In this document: positions 43,455 to 54,402 of the stretch, piece after piece
How the letters are laid out: the number at the start of each line of letters is the position of its first letter
Numbering within the stretch: the first letter of the stretch is position 1
Source of the DNA: Reticulitermes speratus
Lineage: Eukaryota; Arthropoda; Insecta; Blattodea; Rhinotermitidae
Direction: 5' to 3'
Assembly (NCBI GenBank): GCA_021186555.1
Contig: JAJKFL010000026.1
Location: 8,391,709 to 8,455,708 of the forward strand
DNA: 64,000 bases
Program-made: the position numbers and the translations under genes
Notes under the pieces: model-generated
Seen by the model: only the letters and a program-made list of their open reading frames with translations
What the model was told of the DNA's origin: nothing
Databases searched by the model: none

Positions 43455-44145
43455 GAACAGTACAGATGCTAGTCACGTGACTACCGTATTGTGTTAGTGT
43501 TAGTACTTGAGGAAGAGTAAGAGGGGTGATATTGTTGCTTTATCTGCAGGCGTGAAAATGACCGAAGTAAATCACACTTGTGCAGGCGGGCGGGACCGAC
43601 TTCTTAGTACTTCCAACAACTTTCATAAAGAGATCCAGTAATAGCCGTTGCTATAAAAGTTTACTGTTATACGAAGAATTTTCTCCCTTTATGTCACACC
43701 CCTTTCCCCCCCCCCCCCCCACTTCCAAAGTGTTCAACTTACGCAGATAAAAATTAAGACAAACTCGTTCTTTCTCTTTTACTGAAAAAAAAAACATAGA
43801 AAAAGGACCTACTTTATGTCGTACGCCATTAACCGTCCTACTTTATTTAACTCTTTATATTCATGTTCTGTCTTCTGTCTTCTCTATTCTCACTGTACTT
43901 CCCGTTGGTTTTTATTCCTTAGCTCATCGTCTTTCGTCCAGCTACACTCCTTGTCTCGTTTTACAACGTTTCTTACAGTTCTTATCCTAGACATGCAATT
44001 TTATACGTCCTCTCAGTAATGTTCTACAAACAGCGAAATCAGTTTAGATTTTAGAAATATAAAACTTCCCAGAAAATTTGGGAACCAATTGTCTTAAATA
44101 CTATTACATCATTTTACTGGAGTCCAGTGATTGATTTTTTGTGAA
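43455..44145. other. No recognisable gene
   Basis: Contains a 15-base C tract (43706-43720). No supported frame. Confidence 0.4.
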
Positions 44146-44149
44146 CATG

Positions 44150-44465
44150 ATGAACATCGTGATGAGGTGGGGGGGTGTGGTATTTATGGGGAGAAGATGA
44201 GTGCATAGGTGGCTTTGCTGGGGATACCTGAATGAAAGAAACCACTCGCAAGACCTGGATGTAGATGGGAGGATAATATTAAAATGTATTTTAAGGAAAC
44301 GGGATGGGATGGTGTGGACTGGATTGGTTTGTGTCAGGATAGGGACAGGTGGCGGGCTGTTGTGAATGCGGTAATGAACCTTCGGGTTTTACAATATGCG
44401 GGGAATTTCTTGACTACTTGAGGACCTGTCAGCTTTTCAAGGTAGATTCTGGCTTATGGAATTAG
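44150..44465 (+). pseudogene. RTE LINE 3' end, diverged
   Basis: Same order as 20484-20885: 'gtagatgggaggataatatt', 'gtgtggactggattgg', 'aggatagggacaggtggcgg', 'ggtaatgaaccttcgggtt'. Frameshifts and missing segments make it dead. Confidence 0.8.
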
Positions 44466-44555
44466 TTGGTTTGAACTACAGTAAATGAAGATATTTCGAA
44501 ATATTACCTTCTTACCATTATAAATAAATATTGAATTCTTTGTTAATAAGGTATT

Positions 44556-44779
44556 ATAATGAAGTTGTCACTCTTCTGGGTTGTTACGCAGCGTATATTG
44601 GTCGTTGTTTACCGACGTTTCGGGACAACCTATCAATCCCATCTAGGATTGCTTGACCCTTGAACATAGGACCGATAGGCTGTTCCGAAACGTCAGTAAA
44701 CAACTGCCAATATACGCTGCGTAACAACCCAGAAGAGCGAAGACCTCACCTACACCGCGGCGGAAGCCTGAAATCTCGC
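44556..44779. mobile_element. P element with 8-bp flanking duplication
   Basis: Short left arm and full right arm ending 'cggcggaagcctgaaatctc'. The 8-bp 'aaggtatt' occurs at 44548-44555 and 44780-44787. Read outward, the right arm gives CTTGAA..., stem II, GAAACGTC, and 'agtaaacaactgccaatata'. Confidence 0.85.
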
Positions 44780-45004
44780 AAGGTATTGTAATATTTGTAG
44801 ATATATTTGTTCCTGTTAAAGCAAATGGTTAAAATGTTATAATTAAAGTCAGTACAGTCACAGGCAGGCTAACCCATTTTATCCCAAAACCGTATTTCCC
44901 CCCCCCCCCCCGTAATAGCGTGTAATTTAATCTCTTGCACTGAATGCAAGCCTACTGTATTATAATTTGTTTTAGCCCCATAACGATATTTTCATTTGCT
45001 CAGA

Positions 45005-45255
45005 TTGTAACCGGAACCGGGATATCGGGAATCAATTCCCAGCTGGGGCAGTTAATTTTCTCTCCTCCGAAACGTCCGGACCGTCTCTGGGACCCAACCA
45101 GAAACTATTAAATATTTTACTGGGAGCTGTTTGCTCGGGGATAAAGCGACCGGGGCGTGAAGGTCATTACATTCATCTAGGATCGAGGTGAGGAATTCGC
45201 GGAGCTATACCTCCACTCCCAGTCTGTTTTCGTGGCATGATGCTTAATTAAGCAT
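45005..45255 (+). repeat. SINE-D, diverged
   Basis: 'gggaatcaattcccagc' (box B relic), 'aaagcgaccggggcgtg', 'ggagctatacctccactc'. Confidence 0.7.
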
Positions 45256-45259
45256 ACGG

Positions 45260-45885
45260 AAAACTTTACCTTTACCACGTTAAAGCGTATAGCTTCGAAT
45301 GAATAAAGAATTGTAAGGATACGTAAGGAAGTTACCGCGTCTTGGTTTCATACCTAATCTCGTTTATCCGGCTAGGCTGAGACTAAAATGGCCCCAGTCA
45401 ATTTAGCCGGTATCGAATTAGAGAATTGAACCCAGTGTCTCCCTTATGCGAAACAAGGTGTTGGATTAATCGCCTTCAAAACGTGGTTAGGTAGAATGAT
45501 GCGGCAATCTGTTTGAATCCTCGTCCCCCTTCACCCTGGTGTCCAAATTTTGCGAGGCATTTGAAAGATCATCCAAGCTACAGCACTTGTTATCAGAGTT
45601 CTGCTCCTCGTAGCTGTAACCGGGAGCAGGGGGGGACTTTGCAAACTGTTCCCTGGCCACTAGAGGTTAGGGATTAAGTACCCTGGTCTATAGAGAATCC
45701 TCAGTTAGTTTGAGGGGAGGAGATGAAGGGTGGTTACAGTGATGTTGCAGGATATACCGCAAGAAGGGAGTAATACCTCAGCAAATTATCCTGAACTGTG
45801 CGACACATGAAATGCCTAATCCAAAGTATGTACTCAGCTCTTTCCCAAGTTATAGGCAAGCCAATCGGAATATTAGGAACTGGGT
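45260..45885. other. No recognisable gene
   Basis: B-box-like words ('gtttgaatcctcg') suggest very old tRNA-derived repeats, not assignable. Confidence 0.35.
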
Positions 45886-45887
45886 TA

Positions 45888-46085
45888 GCTCAGTCGGATT
45901 AAAGAAGATTATAGAAGAATCATCATTCGATTCCCAAAAAAGATCTCTCCAAAGCGCTCAGACCAGCTCTAGGTCCCGCCTGGCCTCTTCTGTGGACACC
46001 GACAGCTCTTCCCTGGAGTGAAAATGAGCACTCACATCTAGTGCCGGGGTTAAGAACAAATGGAGCTATACTTCCACTTATTATT
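45888..46085 (+). repeat. SINE-D, diverged
   Basis: Head 'gggttagctcagtcggat' with box A, body '...cccgcctggcctcttctg', end 'ggagctatacttccactt'. The central domain is short. Confidence 0.7.
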
Positions 46086-46149
46086 ATGTTTTATTACCCA
46101 GTATGAGGTAAGCACGCTTGTTCAGAATGGTACAAATACAAAACCAACA

Positions 46150-46408
46150 ATACGACGGCTTCCGGAAGGTCGCGGGTTCGATTCCCGGTGGTGTCATTGA
46201 CATAATCCTTCCGGCAGCACTATGGCCCTGGGGTCGACTCAGCCTCTAACAGAAATGAGTACCAGAAATATTTACTGGGGGTAAAGGCGGCCGGTGCGTA
46301 GGGCTGACAACCTTGCCACCTTCATGTGCCGATTGTCTAGAAATCTGGGAGCCTCAACCTCCTGGAACCCTAAGGGCCTGTCCAGGCCTGTCATGGGATT
46401 GCTTACTT
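46150..46408 (+). repeat. SINE-E, 5'-truncated head
   Basis: Box B 'ggttcgattcccgg' (46177) followed by the whole body, the central domain 'gggggtaaaggcggccggtg', and the end '...ggcctgtcatgggattgct'. Box A is replaced by other sequence. Confidence 0.88.
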
Positions 46409-46414
46409 TTTCTT

Positions 46415-47265
46415 TACTTAGGCCGTTTGATCGGAATTGGTTCCTTTTTTGACAAGATCCTCGGTTTCCGGAATTTGAAGGTTCCACAGCGTTGATGTTG
46501 GGATGCAGGTCTTCTGGTTTGTTACACTCAGTAGCAGGGTGACACTGCTGCTGAGTGTAAGCTACCAAGAATATCTGAATCCTCAAGATCAAAGGGTCTA
46601 TGTGTTTCGTATATTCGACACTAAAAGAATGGTTGTTTTCGTATACAGCATTAACCGACTTACCTTCTAATGAAATCACACTCTGTTCCCTGCGAGGTAC
46701 GAATTGGGTCTTATATATAATGTGGATTAATTTTGTTCTTAAAATGGTTAACATAAGTTTTATGTCATCCTAAAAGGAGAAGGTTTATAAAATGTGGGAA
46801 TTGTCAAAGAATGTTTGTTGCTTAGTTACAAAGAAATAAATTCACTCGTATTTACGGAAGAGATGAAAATCAAGAAGTCACAAATATTTCATCACTCTCC
46901 GCTTAGGCAGTAAAAATGATACGTCAGTTATGTCTTGTGGTTCATAAGAAGAGAGCCCAATGGCAGAATAAACTCCATGTGTCACACAAGCCATAGAGCG
47001 GAAGAAAAGAAGGTCGTAATCCGGTATTTATTGCAAACCTCCTTCCCTTTATCCAGGGGGGAGACCCTTCACAATTTTATTGTTTTCGATATTAATCTTT
47101 GCAGATCCATTCCTCCCCAGCCAGACAAACAGATCCCCACCCTCCTCTCCGCTTGCCAGATTATTCAAGTGTGTACAGAAGGGGAGGGACGGACATGAGC
47201 CACTTCTAAATTGTCTGACTTAAGACAAGACTGGTCTATCTTAGCTGATGTAGTGCGGAAGGTAA
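46415..47265. other. No recognisable gene
   Basis: No frame with a known domain. Confidence 0.4.
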
Positions 47266-47267
47266 AT

Positions 47268-47535
47268 TATTTACTGTGCACGCCATAAAGGCTTTGATTG
47301 GAGTGGAGTTATAGCTCCACGATTTTTTAACCTCTGCACCTGATTGCGGCTTTGGCCCCCAGGTAAAATGGCCCAGAACGCAGTGTGCAGTTGGCTAGGT
47401 GGACTTCCTAAGAAGTCTGCACGCGTTAGAAGAACGAAGAATCTCTTACCTTAGTCGAGAATCGAAACACGTTTTCTTTGTCGTCCAGCCCCCTAGCCTT
47501 GTCACTGTCTTGACTGAGCTATTCCGGCTCCACTT
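47268..47535 (-). repeat. SINE-D, diverged
   Basis: Minus-strand order 'cgccataaaggc', 'gagttatagctccacg', 'tgagctattccggc'. Most of the centre is altered. Confidence 0.65.
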
Positions 47536-47544
47536 AATATAACG

Positions 47545-47670
47545 TAGCTACTATTAATTACTCACCTCCATCTGGCGCTGAGATGAAGAATTAGTGGAGG
47601 TATACCTCTACTTCCCCTATGTACCTTCATGGCGTGGACACGAACAACTTTATCTTTTTTTACCTCTATG
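47545..47670 (+). repeat. SINE-D 3' part
   Basis: 'ctccatctggcgctgag' to 'ccttcatggcgtggac'. It lies head-to-tail against the preceding minus-strand copy. Confidence 0.65.
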
Positions 47671-47699
47671 TATTTGAAAGGGTAACACTTTCCGTGGTA

Positions 47700-48010
47700 T
47701 CTTCTTATTCTTCTTCTTCTTCTTCTGGCATTACAGTCCTTGGTGGACCTTAGCCTCTTCCAAAATTGTCGTCCAGTTTCTAGTTTTAGAAGCTTCTTAA
47801 CAGAATATTTTTATGGGGTGGGGTTGCCAGCCCACGCCCAACCCCCAACCTGGAGGACCAGGATATCCCTTTTTGTGTGGGTCATCACCTTTGACCTGTC
47901 TGGCATGGGAGGTCCTACCAGTAGCTACACTACCGCCAGCATAGCTCTCAGGATCATTTTACCACACAATCTCCACCACTACGTCAAAGTAAGGATACCT
48001 TCGGGTGGCT
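47700..48010 (-). repeat. LINE tail and adjacent conserved repeat
   Basis: On the minus strand 'gctaaggtccaccaaggact' followed by (GAA)n looks like the 3' terminus of an RTE-like LINE. The GC-rich stretch 47815-48010 ('cagcccacgcccaaccccc', 'tgacctgtctggcatgggag') reads like a widely dispersed invertebrate repeat. I recognise the wording but not the family. Confidence 0.45.
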
Positions 48011-48257
48011 CCGTGCTATGTAAGTTGTTTTATGTCAATAACCAGCTCGGTCAGTAGCATACAGTGACTGGCAATTGGGTAGGAGGCCGGTGTTTGAGTC
48101 CCTGCAAGGCGATTTTAGGGCCCATCCGTTTTCCGGTTCAGTGGATTCGCTAAAATTTGTCCTCGTGATTAAGCATCACGCTATGACGTTATTTGGGGGG
48201 ATGAAGGTATGTCGTCACGTATTGTTGACCTCTGTCTTACGCCCGATACTGTTTGTT

Positions 48258-48310
48258 AGGAGGCTGTGTGGGCCCCAGAAGCATTCTAGACGGTGTGGAG
48301 AAGTGGACAG
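48258..48310 (-). repeat. SINE-D scrap
   Basis: 'gaggctgtgtgggcccca' and 'tctagacggtgtgga' match the part of SINE-D just inside its head. Confidence 0.5.
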
Positions 48311-48360
48311 CTGTTCAGCTTTGTTTTCGGAAGGTGCTGGCTTCAAATGTCGACACATAG

Positions 48361-48654
48361 GTAAAACGTAAAGGTAAAGTTCTCCCTAGAACAGGCCACG
48401 AAGGCCCAGAGGGGGAGTAGAGGTATAGCTGTACTCTTTCTTTAACCTCGGCGCTAGGTGAGGGTGGGTGGTCAACTCCACGCCCCAGCCGCTTTACCCC
48501 CGGGAAAGAGACCCGGAACCCATTGTATAGGAGGCTGGGTGGGCCCCAGGGCTGGTCTAGACGGGTGCGGAAAATCTCGCCCCTACCGGGATTCGATCCC
48601 CAGACCGTCCGGCCCGTAGCGAGTCGCTATACCGACTGAGCTATCCCGGCCCGC
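48361..48654 (-). repeat. SINE-D, full length
   Basis: Complete from the tRNA-Lys-like head (minus strand, 'gatagctcagtcggtatagc') to the end '...actttacctttacg'. Flanking duplication of 10/11 bases (tcgacacatag at 48350-48360, tcgacatatag at 48655-48665). Young by its low divergence from 50731. Confidence 0.93.
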
Positions 48655-48821
48655 TCGACATATAGAGTCGGTGTATTGAGGTTTTTTATGGGTTTCCTCA
48701 CTCCTTCTTGGAAAATATTGGAGTAGTGCGTCAATATAGGCCACGACCACTTCCTTCTACGTATTATCGAGCTTTTTTTCACTAATCATCCTATAATTCG
48801 ACACTGTATTCTAGGATAATG

Positions 48822-49086
48822 GCCGATCCCAGTGGCCGTGCGGTCTAAGGCGTGGGTCTGCGGCCGCTTGCTTACTTGGATTGTGGGTTCGAATCCCGCC
48901 TAGGGCATGGATGTCTGTCTCTTGTGAGTGTTGTGTGATGTCAGGTAGAGGTCTCTGCGACGAGCTGATCACTCGTCCAGAGGAGTCCTACCGAGTGTGG
49001 TGTGTCTAAAGTGTGTGATCGTGAAGCCTCGAAAAATGAGGCGGCCTTGGCCCCCAAGGGGCTGTCGAGCCATTGGAAAAAAAAAA
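48822..49086 (+). repeat. SINE-A, full length
   Basis: Complete head, body and poly(A), with a perfect 14-bp duplication 'attctaggataatg' (48808-48821 and 49087-49100). The tail belongs to the 'ccccaaggggctgtcgagcc' subfamily. Confidence 0.95.
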
Positions 49087-49100
49087 ATTCTAGGATAATG

Positions 49101-50015
49101 AGAGCGGTTTTAATTAAACCACAAATAAAAATAAGGAGGTAAATAAATACATAGGCCTAAATAAATTATCATGATAACTAATCACTATACCGCGGTATTA
49201 GATTTAGTCATAAGATCTGACTGCGTGCTTTACCAACATTTCAGGTCTATGTCTCCAAATTAGAGGCGTGATGTTACATGATCCATTATTGCTCGCAATT
49301 ATTGAACAAAAACTGTGTGGAAGTTTTTGTCAAAGAAAAAAAAAAAAAGAAAGCAACAGTAAGGGGAAAGGGGTGTTGTGTGTGTGGGCGAGTAAAAAGG
49401 GAGAGAGGGTGAGATTATAAAGTCAATATGCGGGAATTTAAAATTCCAGCCAGGCATTCACCAGCAGCATGTATACGTTATATGCTCCTTGTCTTTCTCA
49501 GCCACACGGACACGCTCGATACCAACCCATTTGCCTGACAAATCCTAGCTAGCTCTTTTGTTTCGCATGCATAAGCCTCACTTGTTCTTTATTTTTAAAT
49601 TATCTCTCTCCCTGTCACTTAACTTGCACCCTTACCCCATTCCTTTCCTTGCATCACTTTACCCTAATACAAACACTACCTGCTCCGCATGAGGGCAATT
49701 TTTAAAATGGTGTGTAATATGCATATTTTACCTTAAGTTTTTGCTTTTTTTTTATCGAAAAAAATTGTTCTTAAGAATCTTGGTTTTTAAAAATTATGTG
49801 GGTAGAAAATATATGAACAAGGGCGAGTTGGAATACTGTAGGCGTGGTTTGTTAAAGAGGTGTGGTTGCTTGTAGTACAAGAACAAGCCACTGGGAGGAG
49901 CCAGTGTTCTCAGATTGCATTGTGGGTACGATAACCTCAACCTCTCACGTTGTTGCTTTTCAAAAACATGCTATAACTCTTAACACAATGACAAGCATTG
50001 AATGAGAAGCAGTTG
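49101..50015. other. No recognisable gene
   Basis: AT-rich with purine and pyrimidine tracts around 49330-49410. Confidence 0.4.
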
Positions 50016-50021
50016 ATGTAG

Positions 50022-50150
50022 CAGGAGATAAAACTAGATATTGATGTGGCTCAGTTGAACTATAAATGTTCTAATGGCAGTGGGCCTGTACTCGTGACAA
50101 AACGTGGACTGTGTCGGATTTGCAAGTGTCATGTCTCCACATGCAAGTGA
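50022..50150 (+). CDS. Unassigned short open segment with Cys cluster
   Basis: 42 codons after a stop, preceded by an AG (possible acceptor), ending in a stop. The C-terminal residues are LCRICKCHVSTCK, a cysteine-rich patch that might be part of a zinc-binding module. No start codon near the beginning and no recognised family. It may be a transposon scrap or a terminal exon. Confidence 0.2.
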   Translation, partial: QEIKLDIDVAQLNYKCSNGSGPVLVTKRGLCRICKCHVSTCK

Positions 50151-50440
50151 AGGATGAAGCTTGCTGTTAAAAAGGGAAAGCTGGATGGTGAAGAATACGA
50201 TGAGCCAAGGTATCTCGTGTTGAATAACCCTTAAACTTTACCTACAGAGACGTAATGAGCCGGTCGCTCTTAACGGCATCACGCACGACTTTCTTGAAGA
50301 AAAGAAATTATCAGAAATATATGAGACCAGGGTCATTCATGTGGTTTGCTGTGTTACCACATCCAGTTGTGTGGTATGTTGGTATACAAATTGCAGACGA
50401 ACGTACTGTCTGTGTCACCAGAGTATATTATTGGTGCAGT

Positions 50441-50706
50441 AATTTCAGACGTTGGTTTACCTGAGATCTGAGCTGTTCTGAGATATTACTTAGAGTCGAA
50501 TGGTAATTATTTACCGACGTTTCGGGACAACGTATCGGTCCCATCTTCATGGGTCGAGAAATCCACTTTTCTTCTTGGATATCTTGACCCTTTAAGATGG
50601 GACCGATGTTGTCCCGAAACGTCGGTAAAGGTTTACCCTTCTACTCTAAGTAATATCCCAGAAGAGCGCAGATCTCATCAACATCGTGGCAGAAGCCTGA
50701 AATCAC
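50441..50706. mobile_element. P element, palindromic
   Basis: The inverted arms meet near 50565-50580. The right arm ends 'gtggcagaagcctgaaatca'. Both inner ends read outward as (C)NTGAAGA or TTTAAGA, GGGAC...GTCCC, GAAACGTC. Confidence 0.85.
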
Positions 50707-50730
50707 GGTTGGTGTACCTATACGTCTACC

Positions 50731-51017
50731 AGAGTGGGCCGGGATAGCTCAGTCGGTATAGCGACTCGCTACACGCTGGACGGTCCGGGGATCGAATCCC
50801 GGTGGGAGCGAGATTTTCCGCACCCGTCCAGACCGGCCCTGGGGCCTACCCAGCCTCCTGTCCAATGGGTACCGGGTCATTCCCCGGGGGTAAAGCGGCC
50901 GGGGCGTGACGTTGACCACCTACCCTCATCTAGCGCCGAGGTTAAAGAAAGAGTGGAGCTATACCTCTACTTCCCCTCTGGGCCTTCATGGCCTGTTCTA
51001 GGGTGAACTTTACCTTT
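50731..51017 (+). repeat. SINE-D, reference-quality copy
   Basis: Head 'gggatagctcagtcggtata' (box A), box B 'ggggatcgaatcccgg', centre 'gggggtaaagcggccggggc', tail 'tctagggtgaactttacctt'. A perfect 12-bp duplication 'tatacgtctacc' (50719-50730 and 51018-51029) fixes both ends. Confidence 0.96.
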
Positions 51018-51029
51018 TATACGTCTACC

Positions 51030-51608
51030 GGATTGTACGGTGTCCACAAATATAAACCTTCACAGCTGTGAAAACCCTACATCTGAAATAATAAGATGGA
51101 TTTATATAAACGATATCCCGGGTTTGAATGTGGAGGCAGGATTAGAAAGCATTCCGACGGACAGTTTTCGGTATTTTTTCCATCCCTCCAGAAAAATTTT
51201 CGGATTTAGCCTTGAAAATCATTGTAGTGTCTTCTGGCGGCCTGTTCCTCCGTATGTTTATGTCTTGAATGCTTCTAAAGGAATCTGAAGTGGGCTGTGC
51301 TGAAGTGCGACACAGAACAATCTACGTTGGCTCTAAAAACGAAATAACTTGTAGACTGCGCAGTAAATGTTCTACACATAGTCCCTGGAAATTGCATGTA
51401 GAAATAGATGGGCCTGTATTTGTTATTACTGATTAACTGCCAATAGTGAAAGCGTATTAATTTAATTGTTAATTAAAGGACTTAATTAATTGATTTTAAA
51501 AACTGTAATTTAATTAGGGCGAATAATATATACAGCTCTACCTACATTATGTAGGATAGCCCTATAATGTTAACAGTTACAAATGCGTTTCAATATTTTT
51601 ATATATTT
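51030..51608. other. No recognisable feature
   Basis: AT-rich; an 82-codon frame at 51040-51288 lacks any domain. Confidence 0.4.
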
Positions 51609-51609
51609 T

Positions 51610-51760
51610 ATATCTTTCCCTGAGGTAAAGCGGCCGGGGCGTGACGTTGACCATCCACTCCATCTAGTGTCGAGGTTAAAGAAAGGGTAGAGCTATACAT
51701 CTACTCTCCCTCTGGGCGTTCATCATTTTGTTCTAGGGGGAGTTTTACTTTACCTTTATA
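51610..51760 (+). repeat. SINE-D, 5'-truncated
   Basis: Begins in the central domain 'gaggtaaagcggccgggg' and runs through the tail to 'gttttactttacctt'. Close to the 50731 copy in sequence. Confidence 0.85.
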
Positions 51761-51861
51761 TATTTCAGATATAACTAACGATAATTATGTAGTTTTTAAA
51801 GCTCATATTCTGTTGTAAATTTTAACATCTTTGGTGTTTATGGCCTTTAATAATTTTCATA

Positions 51862-52058
51862 TGAGATAATGTGGAAAAATATGGTAGAGCCAGACAAGCC
51901 ACAGATGACAATATAACACGGTGCATGCACTTTCCATGCTGGATAACTAAGGCTACAGACACACACTCAGAATATGTAAAACCTATCGCGTTTCCACAGC
52001 AACTGGTTACGCGAACGCGCCTCAATGTTACGTTATACGTACGTTGCCTGTCTTGTTT
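51862..52058 (+). repeat. Interspersed repeat X, copy 2
   Basis: Plus-strand counterpart of 6967-7166. It shares 'gccagacaagcc', 'ctggataactaaggctac' and 'cgttatacgtacgttgcctg'. No target duplication or inverted termini detected. Confidence 0.7.
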
Positions 52059-52167
52059 GCCTTTCCTTCAGGCGAATGTCCTAACATTGCTGTTTCCCAA
52101 AGCATATTCAATTCATCCGTCTGCTATTCGACGCGCTTTTGTCTTGGACAATGACAGCGTTGGTCAC

Positions 52168-52450
52168 GCGGGTTAGCTCTGTCAGTATAGTGATTAGTTT
52201 ATGGGCTCAATATCCCAGGAATTTTTTTCGATTTTCGACAGTGGCCAGAGATGTTTATCTCCTCTCCGAAGCATCCAGACTGTCTTTGGTTCCCACTCAG
52301 TGTCCTAATCAATGTTAGCCAGTGTATATTCCTCCGGAGTTAAAGCGGCCAGGGCGTGAATCTGACAACTCTTCTTCATATAGTGTAGAGGTTAAGTGGA
52401 GCTATTCTCCACCATATGCCTTCACGGCATGCACAGGGGTAAATTTGCTG
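52168..52450 (+). repeat. SINE-D, diverged
   Basis: Head 'gggttagctctgtcagta', centre 'gttaaagcggccagggcg', tail 'ccttcacggcatgcacagg'. Confidence 0.75.
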
Positions 52451-52454
52451 TCTT

Positions 52455-53340
52455 GTTTCTCAAATACCACAAAAGAAGGACCAACATTTCTTCCCTTCGG
52501 ATGAGCTTCCTGTTAGCGTAGAAGCATATAGCGCAGAAAATTGCGAACACGACCGAAGCCATTTCTCTGGTAAATTCTTTAGACAGACGGATGAAAAGGA
52601 ATTCCCAATGGACCGAACTTGCTTGAAAATGAAGCAGCAACTTTTGTGGCTGTACTTACGAGCTACCTCGCATTCCTGAGAGTTCACAGTAGCTACGCTT
52701 TTTGAATGCATTAGGTCTACCGTTTATTTGAAACTCCATTCGAATGTAGGGGGCGGGCGAAGCAGGAGGAACATGCTCACAATTAATCGTCTACTCCTTT
52801 TATTTCCGAGTATACTTTTTCCCCCACTGGCGATATAAGCTTACCTCCTATGGGATTTGACACTGCTGCGAGGTCTAAGAGGTTGACTTTCCGCCCTGCT
52901 GCCTTTAATGGTGGAGACAGAAGAAAAACGACAGGCGTCGACGTGCTAGTGCCGCTACGGCCATCTTCCCCATCCTCCTGAGATTTGTCCATACAGATCC
53001 TAGCGACAGCCTTGTGCAGTGGTGGTTGGCATCCAGTTCATTTGTTTCTGGGCTTCAAAGAGCCTTGCCTGTCGTCTGCGTAGCGTATGGTAAGGTCTGT
53101 CAAGAAATAAGAAGGAAATCTTCTTTACTACTGTGTTTCTCAAGCGATGTCACACGACGTAAGTCTAAACTTGCCGAAACGTCCTGAATTAACACTGCAA
53201 GCCGCAAAAAATAAAAGGAAAGTTACTTAAGGTATTTTCCTGTCCAGTGCTCTCCAATGTTTGGAAGAGTTTTCTTTTGTCGGAAGGTTCCGAGACCTCG
53301 CTCGTCTGGTAACAGCAGAATTGAGAAGAAGAAGAAGTCT
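52455..53340 (-). other. Coding-like but unassigned region
   Basis: GC is higher than in the neighbours. On the minus strand a 69-codon frame (52992-52783) begins MDKSQEDGEDGRSG and contains KVNLLDLAAVSNPIGGK; another at 52711-52460 is open as well. Neither shows a domain that I can name and no splice pair links them. They may be relics of a mobile-element protein. Confidence 0.3.
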
Positions 53341-53440
53341 ATGGAATTTTGGTGGAATGCTAGTGCTAGGGAAAACCTAGAACTCGGAGAGAAGAAGACG
53401 AAGAAGTCTACGGAACTTTGGTGGAATGATAGTTAGTTAG
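53340..53440 (-). repeat. SINE-C scraps in short duplication
   Basis: 'ttttggtggaatgctagtgc' and 'ctttggtggaatgatagtt' are two partial copies of the same SINE-C body segment about 65 bp apart, with 'agaagaagtctatgg' and 'gaagaagtctacgg' before them. Confidence 0.45.
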
Positions 53441-53468
53441 TTTTCCTCCTGTCGCTCCTTGCGAAGCA

Positions 53469-53811
53469 TAAGGCCTCCTTTCAGAGGTTTCTTGGTCTGG
53501 AAGTGTGCATTCTGTAGTGGGTGACCAGTCCACTGACTGCACAATTTCTACTCATCCTGATATGACTGCCAGAGCCAGCAGTCAATCAGGAGACTTGGGT
53601 GAGAAATGGTAGCTGAATTTTGCTTACGAAACATCTCTATTCATGCCCGTAAGGCTCCTTTACATGCCGTAAATCTACGACATGGGACCGACGGCTTTAC
53701 TTCCCCTCCGAAGTTGTGCTACGGATTTTTATCACCCTTAAAAATCCATCGACCTCGGCCAGGATTGAACCCGCGAACCTTGGGTCCAGTGGCGAGCACG
53801 CTAACCACTAC
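53469..53811 (-). repeat. SINE-F, long form
   Basis: Minus-strand head complete ('ttgggtccagtggcgagcac' region, box B). It contains about 60 bp between head and distal body ('gggaccgacggctttact', 'cccctccgaagttgtgct') that the 42258 copy lacks, so the latter is the internally deleted form. The tail is degraded. Confidence 0.82.
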
Positions 53812-53970
53812 TCATTGGAGGAATAATAGTGACAGGGTAAACCTAAGAACTCGGAGAGAGAAACCTGTCTCAGTTCCGTTTTTCTACCACAAGTCTCATA
53901 TGGACTGACGTGGCATTTAAACCAGCCTTCGCGTTAAGTCGGCGATTAACCGCTTGAGGTATGACACGGC
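53812..53970 (-). repeat. SINE-C fragment abutting SINE-F
   Basis: 'ggaggaataatagtgacagg' to 'tgaggtatgacacggcc' (head end). It abuts the SINE-F head directly, the two heads pointing the same way. Confidence 0.65.
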
Positions 53971-54044
53971 CTGTTTATTGTAATCAAGAGACATAAGGTA
54001 CATAAAAATAATCAGTCTCTGGACTGCATAAAGTTAATAAGTGG

Positions 54045-54265
54045 TGCCAGGTATAGTCCCTGTCCACGCCATAAAGGCATATATGGGGAATAGAGGTATA
54101 GCTCCATTTGTTCTCAACCTCGGTGCTAGATAAAAGTAAGTGGTGAACGTCATATCCCGGCCGCTTGACTCCCTGGAAAGAACCGCGCGATACCCCTTTA
54201 ATAGAAGGATGTGTGGGCCCCATAGCCGGTCTGGACGTTTTGGAGAAGAGAAAATTCCAGCCCGT
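54045..54265 (-). repeat. SINE-D, head lost
   Basis: 'gtccacgccataaaggcata' through 'tgtgggccccatagccgg'. It stops before the tRNA-like part. Confidence 0.75.
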
Positions 54266-54402
54266 ACAAGCCCAACACGCTGATATACGAGATAGGTATT
54301 GTATCGTCCTTATTAGGGTAATTAAACTATTAAAATACACGGAGTTATTAAGTATAAAATTACAATTTTGTGTAATTAAAAGTGTACTTCTCTGTTCTAA
54401 AT

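Noticed and set aside
46272..46754. 160-codon minus-strand frame
   Set aside because: Its first half is antisense of the SINE-E at 46150-46408 and the rest has no domain.
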